From NCBI GenBank assembly GCA_030248295.1, contig JASANH010000938.1, positions 1,860,001 through 1,924,000 of the forward strand: a DNA stretch of 64,000 bases, in the 5' to 3' direction. Both the position numbers and the translations under genes were made by a program. The notes below the pieces were generated by a model. The model did no database searches. It saw only the letters and a program-made list of their open reading frames with translations, and was not told the origin of the DNA. This document shows, in pieces, positions 44,590-57,038 of this stretch (within the stretch, counting starts at the first letter, position 1; each line of letters opens with the position of its first letter). Source of the DNA: Mesodorylaimus sp. YZB2_4. Taxonomy: Eukaryota > Nematoda > Enoplea > Dorylaimida > Dorylaimidae.

Positions 44590-47500
44590 TTACCAAGGGG
44601 CTTTGCGACAGTCTTCCATTTCTGACGCGTTACCATTGACCAACGGACTTGTCTCGTGCGGTGCCGCCTGCCATGATTGCTTAACCGGACCAGCCGTCGC
44701 AGTGAGTGCGCCATTCCGTGGACGAGATACCGAATCGGGGTCCACATGACCGTGTTTGTCTTGACGATCACCATTCGAGTTGTGATAGAGATCAACGAAA
44801 TGACGATTGTTGTTAGGGGTCAAGAAACCATGGCCATTGGCTAATTTCCCGTCGTTCGGCGCCTGCGTAATGGCGTTCTCGTATGATGGTGGCAGTAGAG
44901 GCACAGTGGGCGTGGGAGTCGTCGATCGACGATTGGCTAAGGGATTTTGATTGGGGTCGATGACCGAGGTCAGTGACGACCCGTGATAGAACCTTGGCAC
45001 ATACGCCGCTCTGCTGCCACGTCGCAGCATGTCGGCTGACGAGTGCTGGAGACGATAGCGCTCGTAGTGGGACTTGATAACGTTCACGACCTGACAGAGG
45101 AATAGTCACTTGTGAGTGCATGCCTTCAGACATGCTCCTGATCTACTGCTCAGTGCATCAGGACTCTGCATTCTGCGCGCACGATCTTTCTAGAGTACTC
45201 TTCACTTACTTCTCTATTCATAAAGCAGTAGACGAAAGCTATCATGAAGCCTTGGAACATGTAAAAGAAGGAGGCGATGTAGGTGAATATGGCGAACTGA
45301 ACAATATTGTGCTTCTTCGGCGTGAAAGGGATCATTTGCATAATGTTGGGAATGCCCAGTAAAGGTATCAGCATCATCGCCGCCTTCACGCTTTTCCTGC
45401 AACAAAAGGGAAGGCTCACATATGCTCACTGACCTTTCATACGCCCTCGTAGGACGCGGCTCATTGAAGCAGCCTCTATTTCTGTTCATCCCTCTCTAGT
45501 CAATGCATATTTCATGCGGACTCCGGAATGAGAATCCTCAGGAGGATCGCCCTTTCAATAAGCATTTTCCCCGCGGGTCTTCATTCTGGTGGAGATAACC
45601 TTGCGAAACCCTTGGGGGAAAGTCACTGCATGCGGCCGTATAGCGGAGGACATCATGAGACCACTTGTAAAGATAAACTTTTCTAATATGTAGGTTTTCT
45701 TTATTTCGACTCATCCCTCGGACTTACTTTAACTGCTCGGACTCTGTGGCCGATTGAGTTTCTTTGACCTTGTACCAAAGCACCCGCTCGATGTTTAAGA
45801 AAAATGCGAGGTTGGCCTACGCGAATATAGAAACGTGATATGTCACGCGATCAGTGGACCATGTTACAATAGTGGAGCACTTACGACAAGCTGAGCCAGT
45901 CTCACGGCATCCAGAATCCAAAATTCAATATGCAGATAATAAGATCCTAAGCACCTGCAGAGAAAAAATCTTCGTCTCATGCGAACAAGTGGAAATTAAT
46001 TAGGGAGTTAAAAATAAGTTCTCTACCTCTCGATCTCCCGTCTGGACACTGTAACGAGCAGCCATATTGTTACATGGATCAAAGGGAGCCCTGAAAGACA
46101 CGGGGTGCAGCTGTTGTCAAAAGAATCTCTCGTGCATGCAGATCATACTGTAGTTTGGCCAGCAGTCAACTCACCCCATCCGATGATCAGATACTTCCAA
46201 AGCTTGGGTGCCTCCTGAAACACGGTCACCACCACCGTATTGTGCAGGTAGAAACCCTCGATGAACATCCAAGCAAATGCCACCGTCTTTCCGTACTCGA
46301 GTAAAAAGTAGAACGCTTCGCACACGATTTTCTGAAAAAAACATTCAACTGTTATGCAAGCCGCGAAGATGGCCAACGGGTCGGAAACGGGCTCCCCGGA
46401 AATGATATACTGTACCGGATGCTTAAGAGACCCAGAAACCCGCCCTCTTCCACCCACGGCAGGAGTCAGCGCACGGCCCCATCTTACCGTTGTATTGATG
46501 GTATAGCCGACATCGGACGCCTGCAAGGTGCCCAGATCTTCAGTGAATATAAGATCGATATAGAGGACCAGCCGAATAACAACCGTCAGCAAGATGGCCA
46601 GCATTAACTGAAGATGTATTTGATTTCGAAATACCCGAAGGCGCCTACATGAACAACATTCCTCCTAAGCTGTCAGTTAGGCACTGAGCAAAACATCCTC
46701 GGCTTTACCTGTAGAAGGCCAGGATGGAGATAGCTGCCACTAAAGTAATGAACGACAAGGCCAAACCCACAAATTCCAATTTCCTTGCTCCTCGGGCTAT
46801 TTCTTGAGCTCTCTAGAAAATAACTCTGTGCAGATTACGGTTCCAGCATACCCGAGCACGCTCTCTGTCTCCGCTGTGCAATAGGAGATTCGTGCCATCG
46901 AGTTGCAGACAAAGCCTTGCTAATGTTACCCCACACCATAACATGCCGTGCCGTGGTCTACCAGAGTGAAGCCACAAAGGCGACAGAGCTGTGTGCTAGC
47001 ATGCTGACCTTGCGTGCACTACATCGCCTTCCTTCTGTGTGCACGCGGATCGTCGTGATCAGTCAGATGTGCTTGCTCACTTGCATGGCATCGGCGCCTA
47101 GTTGTTCGAGTATCTCCTTGACCACTGGGGTCATACAACTACTAAAATTCGTCCATCCTTGAGATCGCGAGAAGTCATCGCTCGTCTTTCCCATCCATCG
47201 GCCACTGTGGTGACAATGTTTGGTCACGTTCTCTACAAATGCAAGCAATGCCAATAGCCGATTAGAGAGAACACATAACGAGCTAAAAACCCCCTTAGGT
47301 CAGAAAATCGATTCAGTTAGCAGTGGAGAAAATGTCAGATTGTTTGAAAAAGGCAAGTGAAATACGCGAATACGTACATGACCTTGCTGCGCACATTGTA
47401 TAACACACAGGGGCGTTCCTGAACACTTCTAATGTATTAGCCTTTGTCATATCTAACACAACGGGGCTGGCGACAGCGTAAAGACAAGGCGGGCATGAAT

Positions 47501-49106
47501 TTGACGGAATAGGATCGAAGGACAGACACTATCATGCTCATACAGTTGAACGCATGCGGTGACATTATCTAACACAGTCAGGGCATGCCACATCGCAGTC
47601 ATCCTGTTTTGTCATTTGCTCGGCACGATCTACGAGCGAGCCAACCACTGACCTCGACGGCTTCGTGATCGAGCATCATGCATCTGATGTAGTCGGTCCA
47701 ACCCGACGGATTGGAAAAATCATTATCGCTTCTTCCAGTCCATCGACCAGAAATGTGGCAATGCTTAGAAACGTGTTCTGCAAACGAAGGCATGAACGCT
47801 CACTTGCACCACCTCTGCACAGACACCACCCACGTCAGACTGCAAAGCATTTCGCATAAACTGCACCACTTCAAATACAGCAACATTTCAAAAAATGCAT
47901 ACCGATCGACCAAGTTGCGTCAGAGATGCAAAAAGCTAGTGACTGAGTTGCGTGCGTGTCACAAACACGACAAACACCATTTTCGGATGTCACCAACCCT
48001 GGTTTGTGTTTTTGTAATCGTCAATCGTGGCTCATATTCCCAGCATAAAACCCTCAGTCCCAAAGCACGGCCTCACTTCCTGATGCTTTTTAAGGGCCTA
48101 AATTATTTGTGCTTTTTTAAATCGATACCCAGCTGTTTTAAAAACCAACTTTAACCCCGCTTATTATCCCTGTCTGTCTGAACCCGCCTAAAAGAGATGA
48201 GGAAGTATTAAAGCCCCACTAGACCAAATCGCCATTCTTCTCAAAAACTTTTGTATGTCAGCCCGGCGTGCTCGTTTCCGAATCCTGTTTTTATCATCCT
48301 TTTTCGAGCAAATAATTCCAGATCAGCCCATTTTATTGGTCCGAGCTATATTGTGTCTCATAGCAAATTACAGAAAAACGCTTTGCTCAGGAAAACGCTG
48401 GTTAGGAAAGAACGATGGCCGAAAGCGTCGCATGACGACGGCTGGCTGCCACGGGAACTACTCCCCAATAATACCTTGGGCCACCGAATCAGTGACCTGC
48501 ATACAAGCTAGTGTCCTATTTTGGGCACGAAGCAATCAAGTGTTCTTGAGACGGGAGAAAATAAGGCTTTTAGCTCACTCGTGTGTTCAATCGAAAAACT
48601 AGAATTGTAGGTTTAACGGAAATGCAATGACGTCGTGCATAATGTACGCCTAACGAACACGGACCCTTCGGTGATAAACATCGTTCGACCTACGCTCCCG
48701 AAACTGAATAAACATGAAAATGTACCATAAACTGCGTTCATCTTGGAAAATATCCCTCCGCCAAAACACAGCCTTCTATGTCCTAATGGGGCAATATGCG
48801 TCACGAATGGTTTCATGTCACAAATGGCTACAATTCCAGCTTACTTTCAGTGTCCAGCCCTTTTAGCGGCGGACAAGGCACCGAATAAGTCGTATTGGCT
48901 GGTATGGCTGGCCAGCACAAAACTGAATCCCACGTGGCATTGCACCATAACACGCCATCTGCAAGAAAATCATTGTTAGGTGTCTCACAGTTACTGGAAA
49001 CAGCAGAGTCACCTTTTTCGGTAGGATAGGTCTCTTTGCCCATGGCCTCTAAAGCTGCGATACAGCTCTCCTGGTTGAGAGCCATGTTATGAAACAGCTT
49101 CGACAT
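44590..49106 (-). CDS. Family B (secretin) GPCR, calcitonin/DH31-receptor type, copy A
   Basis: Seven-TM peptide hormone receptor. Minus-strand exons: 49106-49013, 48958-48845, then either 47777-47653 or 47232-47081, then 46812-46709 (TM1), 46644-46488 (TM2), 46331-46175 (TM3-4), 46090-46027, 45954-45885, 45816-45728, 45396-45210 (TM6-7), 45090-44590. All phases join; about 562 aa with the 47232 exon. The ectodomain has WCNATWDSVLCWPAIPANTT and KHCHHSGRWMG..GWTNFSSC, matching the calcitonin/CGRP receptor hormone-binding domain. The core shows VCEAFYFLLEYGKT, EGFYLHNTVVV, FFLNIERVLWYKVKE, PLLGIPNIMQMIPF and FQGFMIAFVYCFMNREV. The cytoplasmic tail contains LPPSYEN, a PPxY-type WW-binding motif. 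The first exon starts MSKLFHN with no signal peptide, so an upstream leader exon may be missing. It converges on CDK5RAP1. Confidence 0.88.
47081..47232 (-). other. GPCR A third ectodomain exon, version a
   Basis: Enters in phase 1 and leaves in phase 0; ends QLGADAMQ before a gtgagc donor. It encodes ..NVTKHCHHSGRWMG..GWTNFSSC and is closest to the copy B exon at 59852-59701. It has the same phases as version b (47777-47653), so each can replace the other but including both would duplicate half a domain. Confidence 0.8.
47653..47777 (-). other. GPCR A third ectodomain exon, version b
   Basis: Enters in phase 1 and leaves in phase 0, encoding HVSKHCHISGRWTG..GWTDYIRC. It has good flanking sites (tttgcag, gag|gtcagt). 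It aligns with version a over the two Cys and the GRW/GW core but differs elsewhere and lacks a's C-terminal extension. Interpreted as a mutually exclusive alternative exon; no transcript data are available. Confidence 0.75.
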
Positions 49107-52100
49107 TTTGGCAATCTTTTGGTTGAGCACACACGAATTTAATAATTACAATTCCGCCAGCATAGTCCAACGTAATGTTAGATGTTCGATATACAACGCC
49201 AGCGAGAAACGATAACTCTGACGGTGAGCAGCTAAGAAGAAAATAGGCATGTGTACTGTATATCCACCTATTTATACCTGCGCCTGAGGAGAGAGAGTCT
49301 AATGAACAGCTATCTATTCAGCTAACGGTAAAATGAGAACTGGTCGAACACGCCCTCGAGAGTAAAATAGCACCTTATTCGTACCAAACGTTAGCTGGCC
49401 AACCTCTTGGCACATTTTCCATACTAAGAGGATAAAGTGCCCCAGAGCAAACAGGCTAGCTAAGAGAGAGAAAAAGAGAAAACGTTGCGAGGATTGTTCC
49501 AAGACAAAACAATGGTGGCATAGTGATGAATGATAAGTAGGTGGCAGTGGCATCGAGGCGGCAGCTGCAAGTAAAGAACTTTTCCCACTCCCCTCACCCC
49601 AACCTTCAAGACAAGAACACGCGCCGAATGCTTTGTGTTCAAATAAGAATACTGTCAAAAACGATGGACGGGACCCATTTGCCTGAGCTTGTCTTAAAAA
49701 AGGCCTCGTCAGTCCACCCGCACCCTTTGCCACGGCGCAATATTCAAAGTAGAACATCAACGATGTCAGGCGGACGAGAAGAGTGCCAGCTCCTTATATG
49801 TAGGCTAAGTCGGTCGAAATGTTGAGCTGCGGGGCAGGACTAAGGATCGACCAGTGTAGCAACGAGACTCGAGCATATAATCCTCTCTCCGGCGTCTCTT
49901 TTCATCACGGTTCGGTTTGCATCATGGCTGGTCGGCGGTCAATAATCGTTTTCTGTTTTTCGAGCACTTCTATGGCTCGTTAACAGAAATTAGAGCCACG
50001 CTAAATTCGAATGTCGTCAAGAGATATTCAGGAAAAACAGTATTTCATCAACGCGTCTGATCCTTTCTGAAGCACCTTCAAAACGAATAATATAAAACGA
50101 GCCAGCAGCTGCCCCTCCTGTTGTGGCAATGGTGACACCGAAGCCCTACGAAATAGCAGAAAGGCCAAATTAGTTTACTATCTTTAGCTGTGGCTTACGC
50201 CAGAGTCCTCCCGTGCGAAGGTGACATGCAGGAGTCCAATTTATGACAGCTTGCTCCCAGCTGTCTGGGCTAACAGTAAGACTGACGATGAGTGCGAGGA
50301 GACAACTGTCGCCCACTCAATGTTCGTGTCATAACTGCGGACCCGAGAATCAGGTGTGGCGGAAAAATTGCAATCGGCTGACAGCTATGGCCAAAACCAA
50401 GCTCGTTCCCGAGACTCAGGAAGAGGAAACTAAAGTCTTGACGAAAAAAGCATTTCCCGCGTCGATATGACGCCCATCCGAGCCACCCTGCGCAGCCGAG
50501 GCCAATTTTCTTTCTCCGCAAGATGTAGAAACTGTAAAAAGAATCGTCCATCCAAGCATGCGCCTACTCGTACTCGTATGTGCTCATTTTAAAAAGAAGC
50601 TTTTTCCTAGACGCAGCTAGTTGAATTCATTTGCTGGTCATAGTTAGCGAAGATTCAATTTTTGAAGCGCATCTAGGTCTGCAGCGCTCCCTGTCGATCC
50701 CTAACGCCGATAGCACAAACTGACGAGGCCTCAATCACGGCGGTCTCGAGGGAGCAAAGTCTGGTGCATAGGGGGTCTCCAAATTGCGGAAGTCCAACTG
50801 GCCGAACCAACAGGAGCTGGCCTCGCGCAGGAATCGCAGTTTACTGCTCCAACTCGCCCTTTCCGTTCACGGGCGATGAGCATCGTCCTTGCGCCAGATC
50901 TGGCACCCGCACACTGCTCGCGCAAAGGCAAGCCATCTCGAGATAGCGACGACGAGCGAATTATACACGTGTCAGATATATACTTCATTACTGAGTTTTC
51001 TAGCAAACTATAAAAGGAAAGGAGAAATCCCGAAGGAACGAGACCCTTATCTCGTTCTTCTTTTTCATACGGTATTATATGCGAAATCGATAGCTTGCTA
51101 GCGAGACAAGCATTCTCCGAGCCCCGCCGTGACTCGCTGGCAAAGACGGAATCCAAAGTGCGCTACCTCCGCAACACTATTTCCAACAACAGAGACCCAT
51201 GTGCCGCCCAGCTAACTCAGAGAAAATTAGAAAAACGTATCGATACCACGACAGGTAGCCAAGTATGCCTTTTCGAGAGTAACAAAAATCTAGTTCTCCA
51301 ATACGGCACATTCTGCACGCAGGCCTCGTAGGAGGCTGGACTCACGCGGGCGATCCATTTTTAGCAATGAACAATAAGCGTGCGACAGACAGCAGATTAC
51401 TAAATGTGTGCGCCTGGGCAGAAAAGGAAACCAGGCCTCGAAATTCCAGCGCGCATTACGAATAACAGCACCCAAAACACCTACTCGTCGTTGTTACGGA
51501 AAGTAAGTGCCCTCGGGAGCCTTGACAAGTTTGTGGCACGTCTATTATAAAGCGTACGGACACAGTGCAGGACTTGACGGGCCACATTGCTGCGGCAACA
51601 AACTTGAAGTGCACTCACCACCCCAATCCGACCACACTGTGGCAGAAGTCTATATTTAGAAAAGACAATATTCGTCCACCGAGCATATCGAATCTCACTA
51701 CGTTCCATCTTTATGAAGTTTACATAACCTCGAGCACTTCTTGGGCGTTTTCCCACCAAAGCCACTGGTCTTCGGAGCAATGTCAGAGAGAAAGAAATGC
51801 TGCTGTCGCCTATTCGAAACGTGATGTCGGCGCTAAGCAACAACGAGGGCCGAGCGAGGGCACGCCAAGCATTCCACCCATCATCTCCAATTAGCTAGAA
51901 GCAACAATGCCTCGGCAGAAGCTAAATAAAGGACTGAGCCTGCCGTCCTTAAGACCTGAGGAGTCAGTCTTAAGGGCCGCGTCCTTTCCACAGGAAAAGC
52001 TCAAGATAGCAGTCGGATGACACACGAAAGGTAGGGTACGACCTCTCTCACGGTCAGTCAGGGTGACCAAAACACGCTCTATCCCAGCTACTCAGCCCGA

Positions 52101-55100
52101 GGCCTGTGTCTTTCCATGGAAATTATTCCTAGAGATCCAACAAGTCAAGCAAAGAGTAAAAACGAGTCCGATTCTCCCAGCGCCCATCAACTTCTCGCCT
52201 CCGGATTTGTCGCTCTGACGCGTGACCGTCGTCGAAGCAGCCAGTGTTTTGTTTTTCAAATGTGTCTTGACATAAACTAAAAAAGTCGGCTCCAAATCAG
52301 CCTTGGCGCACGTCCCATGCGTTTAGCCCATGCGCTCATCATCAACAAGGTTCTATTAGCCTCGATGCGCTCGGTGAGGAACAAACTTGGCTAGATAGAG
52401 AAAACAGGATCCAATGGGGACCCCGAAAGAATCAATTCAGCTTCTCCGACCGCCAGATTGGATGACGAGTGAGTGAAAACGCGCAGGCGCATCGATCGTG
52501 CCTATGAACTTGATTCGAATTGACGCTGCCAAAAAACTTTGCTCATTTGCCTCAGTCCACTCGATCGTTAACCAGTGTCGCACTCAATGCACTGATAATC
52601 AAGTTTTAAGTCCATGATCGATATGCATTCCTTTTTCGTCTTGCACTTCCCGCCAAACAATTTCTCCTAATAAAGAGCTCAAGACCTAAACTCCTAACTC
52701 GTATTGCCCCAGGCCAGCCGCCCAACCTATCCGTCTATTGAAAATTCTTTCTCCCCGACTGCCATAGGCGAGAAATCATAATTCTTCAATAAATAGAACG
52801 CCGCCATACAATGCGCCCAATTGGCATTAGATAGTTTTATTCCCTTCCGTTATCGACTGCGAACTACGGCTGCTACGAATATTTCGTCCATACCGTAGAC
52901 TCGTTATCAGATACTTTCGAGAGTAGCTGACGGGGCAAAAACAGATATTAGCATTAAGGCTAATGTTAGCAAGCTCGGGTCTAGAACGAAGCCAATAAGG
53001 TGCCTGAATCAAATAAATTACGCTCATATACGCGCCTTATCAAAACTTTGTGCCTCTAGGTGACAAACATGCGAGTTTTAAAAACAAGGAACTCTTTTCC
53101 GTTTCACCTGTCAATCAATCGCATATCCGCCACCTGGTGGCTTAGGCTATCACACCCACGTGAGCTTGTTATTATCTTAAAACTGGGCTAAAAACAATGT
53201 GGGCTTCACAAGCTAAAAACTACAGCTTCCGCACCAGCACAAGCAGTTTGCTCTCTCAAGACAGCTGGTCTTCACGAAATTTTAAACCAAGCGAGAAAAA
53301 CACCAGTGCTGCAAGTGTCGCTCGAGACGGCTGGTATGCCAACTTTCCTGGGTTTTTATGGCCATGAAAAGCGAAATTTGATGGAGCCTCAGTCTGAAGC
53401 TGATAAATGTCTGCACTTACGACTTTCTGATGAGGCGTCTTCGATCGTAAACGACACGATGCCGGGTCAGAGTTAGCAACATGGTTTAGAGTCGTTACTG
53501 GTGTCCTTTCGGCCTCTAAGGGATTCTGGAGCCCGATAGGCATGTGTTAGAAAAGCAGCGGCAGGGTTAGCCTGGTCGAAAAGTCCCTTACAACACCTTC
53601 GCGTTGCTATATGTAGGCCTGAGAAGAACGGGTTTTTTTAGGAAAGCGTACATCATCTGAAAAGGGAAACCCGTGTGCTTCCTTGTCGAGGAGGAATACT
53701 GACTGTGAGGCGAATTTAGGAAACGAAAAGCCTAACACTGGCCGGATGGAATGTGCCATGACTCGAAGTTTATGCCATTACCTCAATCCCTATAAGTCCC
53801 ATTTCTGTAATTTGAGCCCGTCTGCTAAGAATACCTAGATTTCTCAGGTTCCGCACTTTCACCTCGGCCGGATGGCTGTGCCTCTTGCGTAATTCATATG
53901 CGAAAGGAGTGTTGAGCTGCCTGAAGCAAAGCTATTCTGTCTGTGACGTAGGCTGTTTCAGAATTTCCTGAATATACAAGCCATATTTCTTCACGTGACG
54001 TGCAGAAGCGGACAAAGGTCACGCTCAGGGACAGAATTCCAGCAACGAAAAGTTTTAAAGATGTTTTAGCTTATTCAAGATATTTTGTCCGGCCATGCAG
54101 TATGGGCTGCTGTGAAAGCGTTGCGGCACTTAGAGTATGCGAGACAGAAATACACTGTGTACTGCGTGTGCTATAAAGCCAGGTTTCATTTATTTTGCGG
54201 GCCGTTTTAGTTGGGGCTGCATAATGCTGGCTGCATATTTATATATAGATTCAGTTTCATGCTGAAAGGCATACAATACGTAGTTAGGCCTGTTACAAGT
54301 CCGGGGCATGCGAGTACGTTAATTGTAGGGTGTAAGAGCGTTTCAAGTTCACACTCTTCGGGATCACAAGACATGCGAGCCCTTATTCAGCCACAGCACA
54401 GGAGGAAATGATCAGTCAAATTACTGCGCTGATCAATGCAAGCGCGTTCATGTTCATTCATGTTTTATTGCATCGCCGAACGCGACACGAGCACTCGGTA
54501 CGGCACCTGCTTCTATGCAGGCTTATATTCCCCGCTTATATTGTAAAAGTCTGCAAACAATCAAGAAAATGATCACATCCAACAATCATTTTGTATCCAG
54601 ACTTCACAGTTTGTAGGGAAACAAATCAGGGTCACAAAACACGACTTTTATGTCCAGGGCTCTCATAGCGGGGTCGACTGCACTCGTATTGCCCAGATTT
54701 TTCAACAAGACCGATGGCAACCTTAGCTTGGCAAGTTCATTTTTGAATGTAGCTAGTGTTGCTGCAGCTTCCAAATCAAGAAGGGTGATGTGATAACAGA
54801 TTATATTGTTTCATCGCATGAATAGTCTCAGGCATATGAGCACCATGCGGTATCATGTTATGTTGGCCAGTATGTGACCAGCCGAGTGACAACTACGTTA
54901 CGTGGAGCTGCTCTGCGTAGGTATTCTTTGAGTCAAGCCGCTCCATAGATCCAAATTGTGCCAACCTATTCTTCGATTTTCATACCGAAATTGATAACAC
55001 ACTGCAGAGGCCAGCTTCATTCAAAACTGCCAATGCAGCTAGAGTTCTTGTGAAGCAAAACCTCTGGTACAGCTTTAGTACTTTGGTAAAAACTGGTTAG

Positions 55101-55297
55101 AGAACAATGTTTGTGGACTCAAATGCCGACTGGCGTACTTGCCTTAGGGATCTCGACTCGTATGCCTACGAGTCTCTTTGAACAGTCTGAGAACTTGTTG
55201 AAAAGTCTTCACTCTCGTTCGAGACCTCGTCGTTCGCAAAAGCTCTGTGAAACTGCACCGTACTGTCGTGTTGGACGGTTGTTGATCGTATAACGAG
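49107..55297. other. 6.2 kb without a recognised gene, upstream of GPCR A
   Basis: This is the longest gene-poor stretch in the window. TATA-like boxes occur near 49876 (catataat) and 50091 (atataaaa) without a credible following frame. A signal-peptide-like open frame (MGAGRIGLVFTLCLTCWIS, minus, near 52185) has no clear donor. It could hold GPCR A's missing 5' leader exon and regulatory DNA. A SINE-related fragment lies near 54450-54510. Confidence 0.4.
54448..54512 (+). repeat. Fragment related to the tRNA-derived repeat at 59336
   Basis: catgttttattgcatcgccg..cgcgacacgagcactcggta resembles catgttttaccacatcacca..tatgcgcactcgaggg at 59344-59390, in the same orientation. This suggests a dispersed family. 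Confidence 0.5.
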
Positions 55298-55996
55298 ATG
55301 GTAAGTTAGACGTACCCCATGAATCCCTCTACAGCCAACTGACTTTCCTTCTGTTTTAGGCTGCTGGAAACTGGGGTAAGTCTTGACCGGTGCACTTATG
55401 GTGTCCACCTGTGCCCTAGCCCTGTTATTCCAGACCGCGAGCTGCATGACATGTTTCGCCAATACGACAAAGACAACAGTGGCGAGCTGACCAGACAAGA
55501 TTTGGTCATTATGTTGCTCGAAGCAAACAGGAAACAGAAGAAGGACCCAGTTTTTAAAATGAATGTTGACTTCTTGATTACGTGCTTGAAAAAAGCGGAT
55601 CTGGATGACGATGCCAAGATCACTTATGAGGGTAAGGAAAACAATAAGGCAAAACTGAGGACGTATGAGATGATTCTTCCCCAAAGTACCTAAACCTACC
55701 AGGCCCAGGCAGGTTTTGCGTCAGGCGTCTAAGCTGGCTCAACATACACAGCTCACGATTGTTGGCAGAGAGTGCCAACAGGCATATATGGTAGTACGAT
55801 AGTGATAACTAGTCTCCGAAGAACTTGGAACGTTGAAGGCTTGATAAGCTTGACATTAGCCCCTAATACATGCTTAAGAATGTGTATAACAGGTGGCAAA
55901 ATACTCTAGATGTAATAGGATGATATTTAGGTGTACTTTCTTTCAGAATTCAAGCGATACATCGAGAAAGCCACAGCGGAGTCGCCAGCCAAGTGA
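55298..55996 (+). CDS. Small two-EF-hand calcium-binding protein
   Basis: Four exons, 55298-55300 (the ATG alone), 55360-55375, 55434-55631 and 55947-55996, in phase, 88 aa. The protein begins MAAGNWDRELHDMFRQYD. EF loop 1 (residues 18-29, DKDNSGELTRQD) has Asp at positions 1 and 3, Ser at 5, Gly at 6 and Asp at 12. EF loop 2 (62-73, DLDDDAKITYEE) has Asp at 1, 3 and 5, Ala in place of the usual Gly at 6 and Glu at 12. Both are plausible Ca2+ binders, and the pair forms one EF lobe. It ends EKATAESPAK. Family within the EF-hand superfamily (calmodulin-like, calcyphosine-like) is not resolved. The placement of an intron directly after the start codon is unusual. It lies between GPCR copies A and B on the opposite strand. 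Confidence 0.85.
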
Positions 55997-57038
55997 TGGA
56001 CGATGTCAATTCTTATAGATTAGCGATGCGCCGATTTGGCTAGCTCACCCTCTAGATAGTGAAGCGTCAAGACAAGATATGCAGAACCTGCTCATTTATG
56101 TTCACCGTGTCAAAATCAAGTCGTCAGTACCTACCCCCCCCCCCCCATTCTCATTCAGAGTTCGCAAAGCAAAATTGTGGAGACTGTACAAATTATACAC
56201 GGATGCACAAATTGACCTCAGACACGAAAGATTTTTTTCTCTCCAGCGCTGTCCTGCGGCACTCTAGCAAAAAGGACTTTCCTTGCAGCCTTCCGTCCGG
56301 AGCTAGATTAGTTTTTTAAAAGCTGCTGATGACCGAGGTCGACAACAGGAAGCGCAGAAATTCTGCCCGCGCAGGTAGCTGCAGAATCAGGAATAGGGGC
56401 TGTTCAGAATGATGTAAGCTGTACATTATAAGAAGGTACAATAGGGCAGCAAAGTGGCTCGTAATGTCATCGAGCAGACGATCATATCAAGGGCTCACGT
56501 TAATGTTTTAACGTGTGCGTGTACATGTACATAGTACATACCTCTCAACAAACAGTTTTTTAGCTATGTAACTTAGCGATATCAAAATGATATACACAAC
56601 TGAAGGACAGTTCTGAATTGGGCACAACAGAAAGCACATGATGAAACCGAAAGCAGTGTAAGGCTAACGGACTATCAAAATTCAGTCAAGTCTGGCATAC
56701 GAGGGTGTACAATACTGCGTCTACGAGTACAGTATGGGCAATCCATGCATATTTTTGGCTACAGAATAATGAATAACCTTGTCGCACACGTTTGACACCT
56801 TACCTACGTTTGACACAACGCAGGCAAGGCAAGCAGAGCAGCTGACTGTAAAAACTTCCTTCACTTGTATAAAACTTTCCTGTAGTAAAGATATACACAA
56901 AGAACTATTATTTGAATTTTAAAAGAGCAGCGCAACCTATGCATTACAACGGATGTCAGACGCTGAATATAGAGTACGCTGAAATACGTGCACTACAGTA
57001 AGCGGTCTGTGAACACAGGGGTAATATAAAAGTTTAAC
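55997..57038. other. Convergent intergenic region EF-hand / GPCR B
   Basis: About 1 kb with a 13-nt C run at 56134-56146. Short frames only; nothing else is recognised. Confidence 0.4.

Noticed and set aside
44479-44594. Extra 3' exon of GPCR A after a gtaagt donor at the stop
   Set aside because: The stretch looks like a 53-nt intron, but the joined phase gives an immediate TGA, so it adds no protein.
50731-51156. 141-residue minus-strand frame as a gene
   Set aside because: No motif, splice context or homology was noticed; composition is like the surrounding non-coding DNA.
52092-52295. Signal-peptide-like frame as leader exon of GPCR A
   Set aside because: Hydrophobic start is plausible but no donor in the right phase is seen, and no matching sequence was noticed upstream of copy B.
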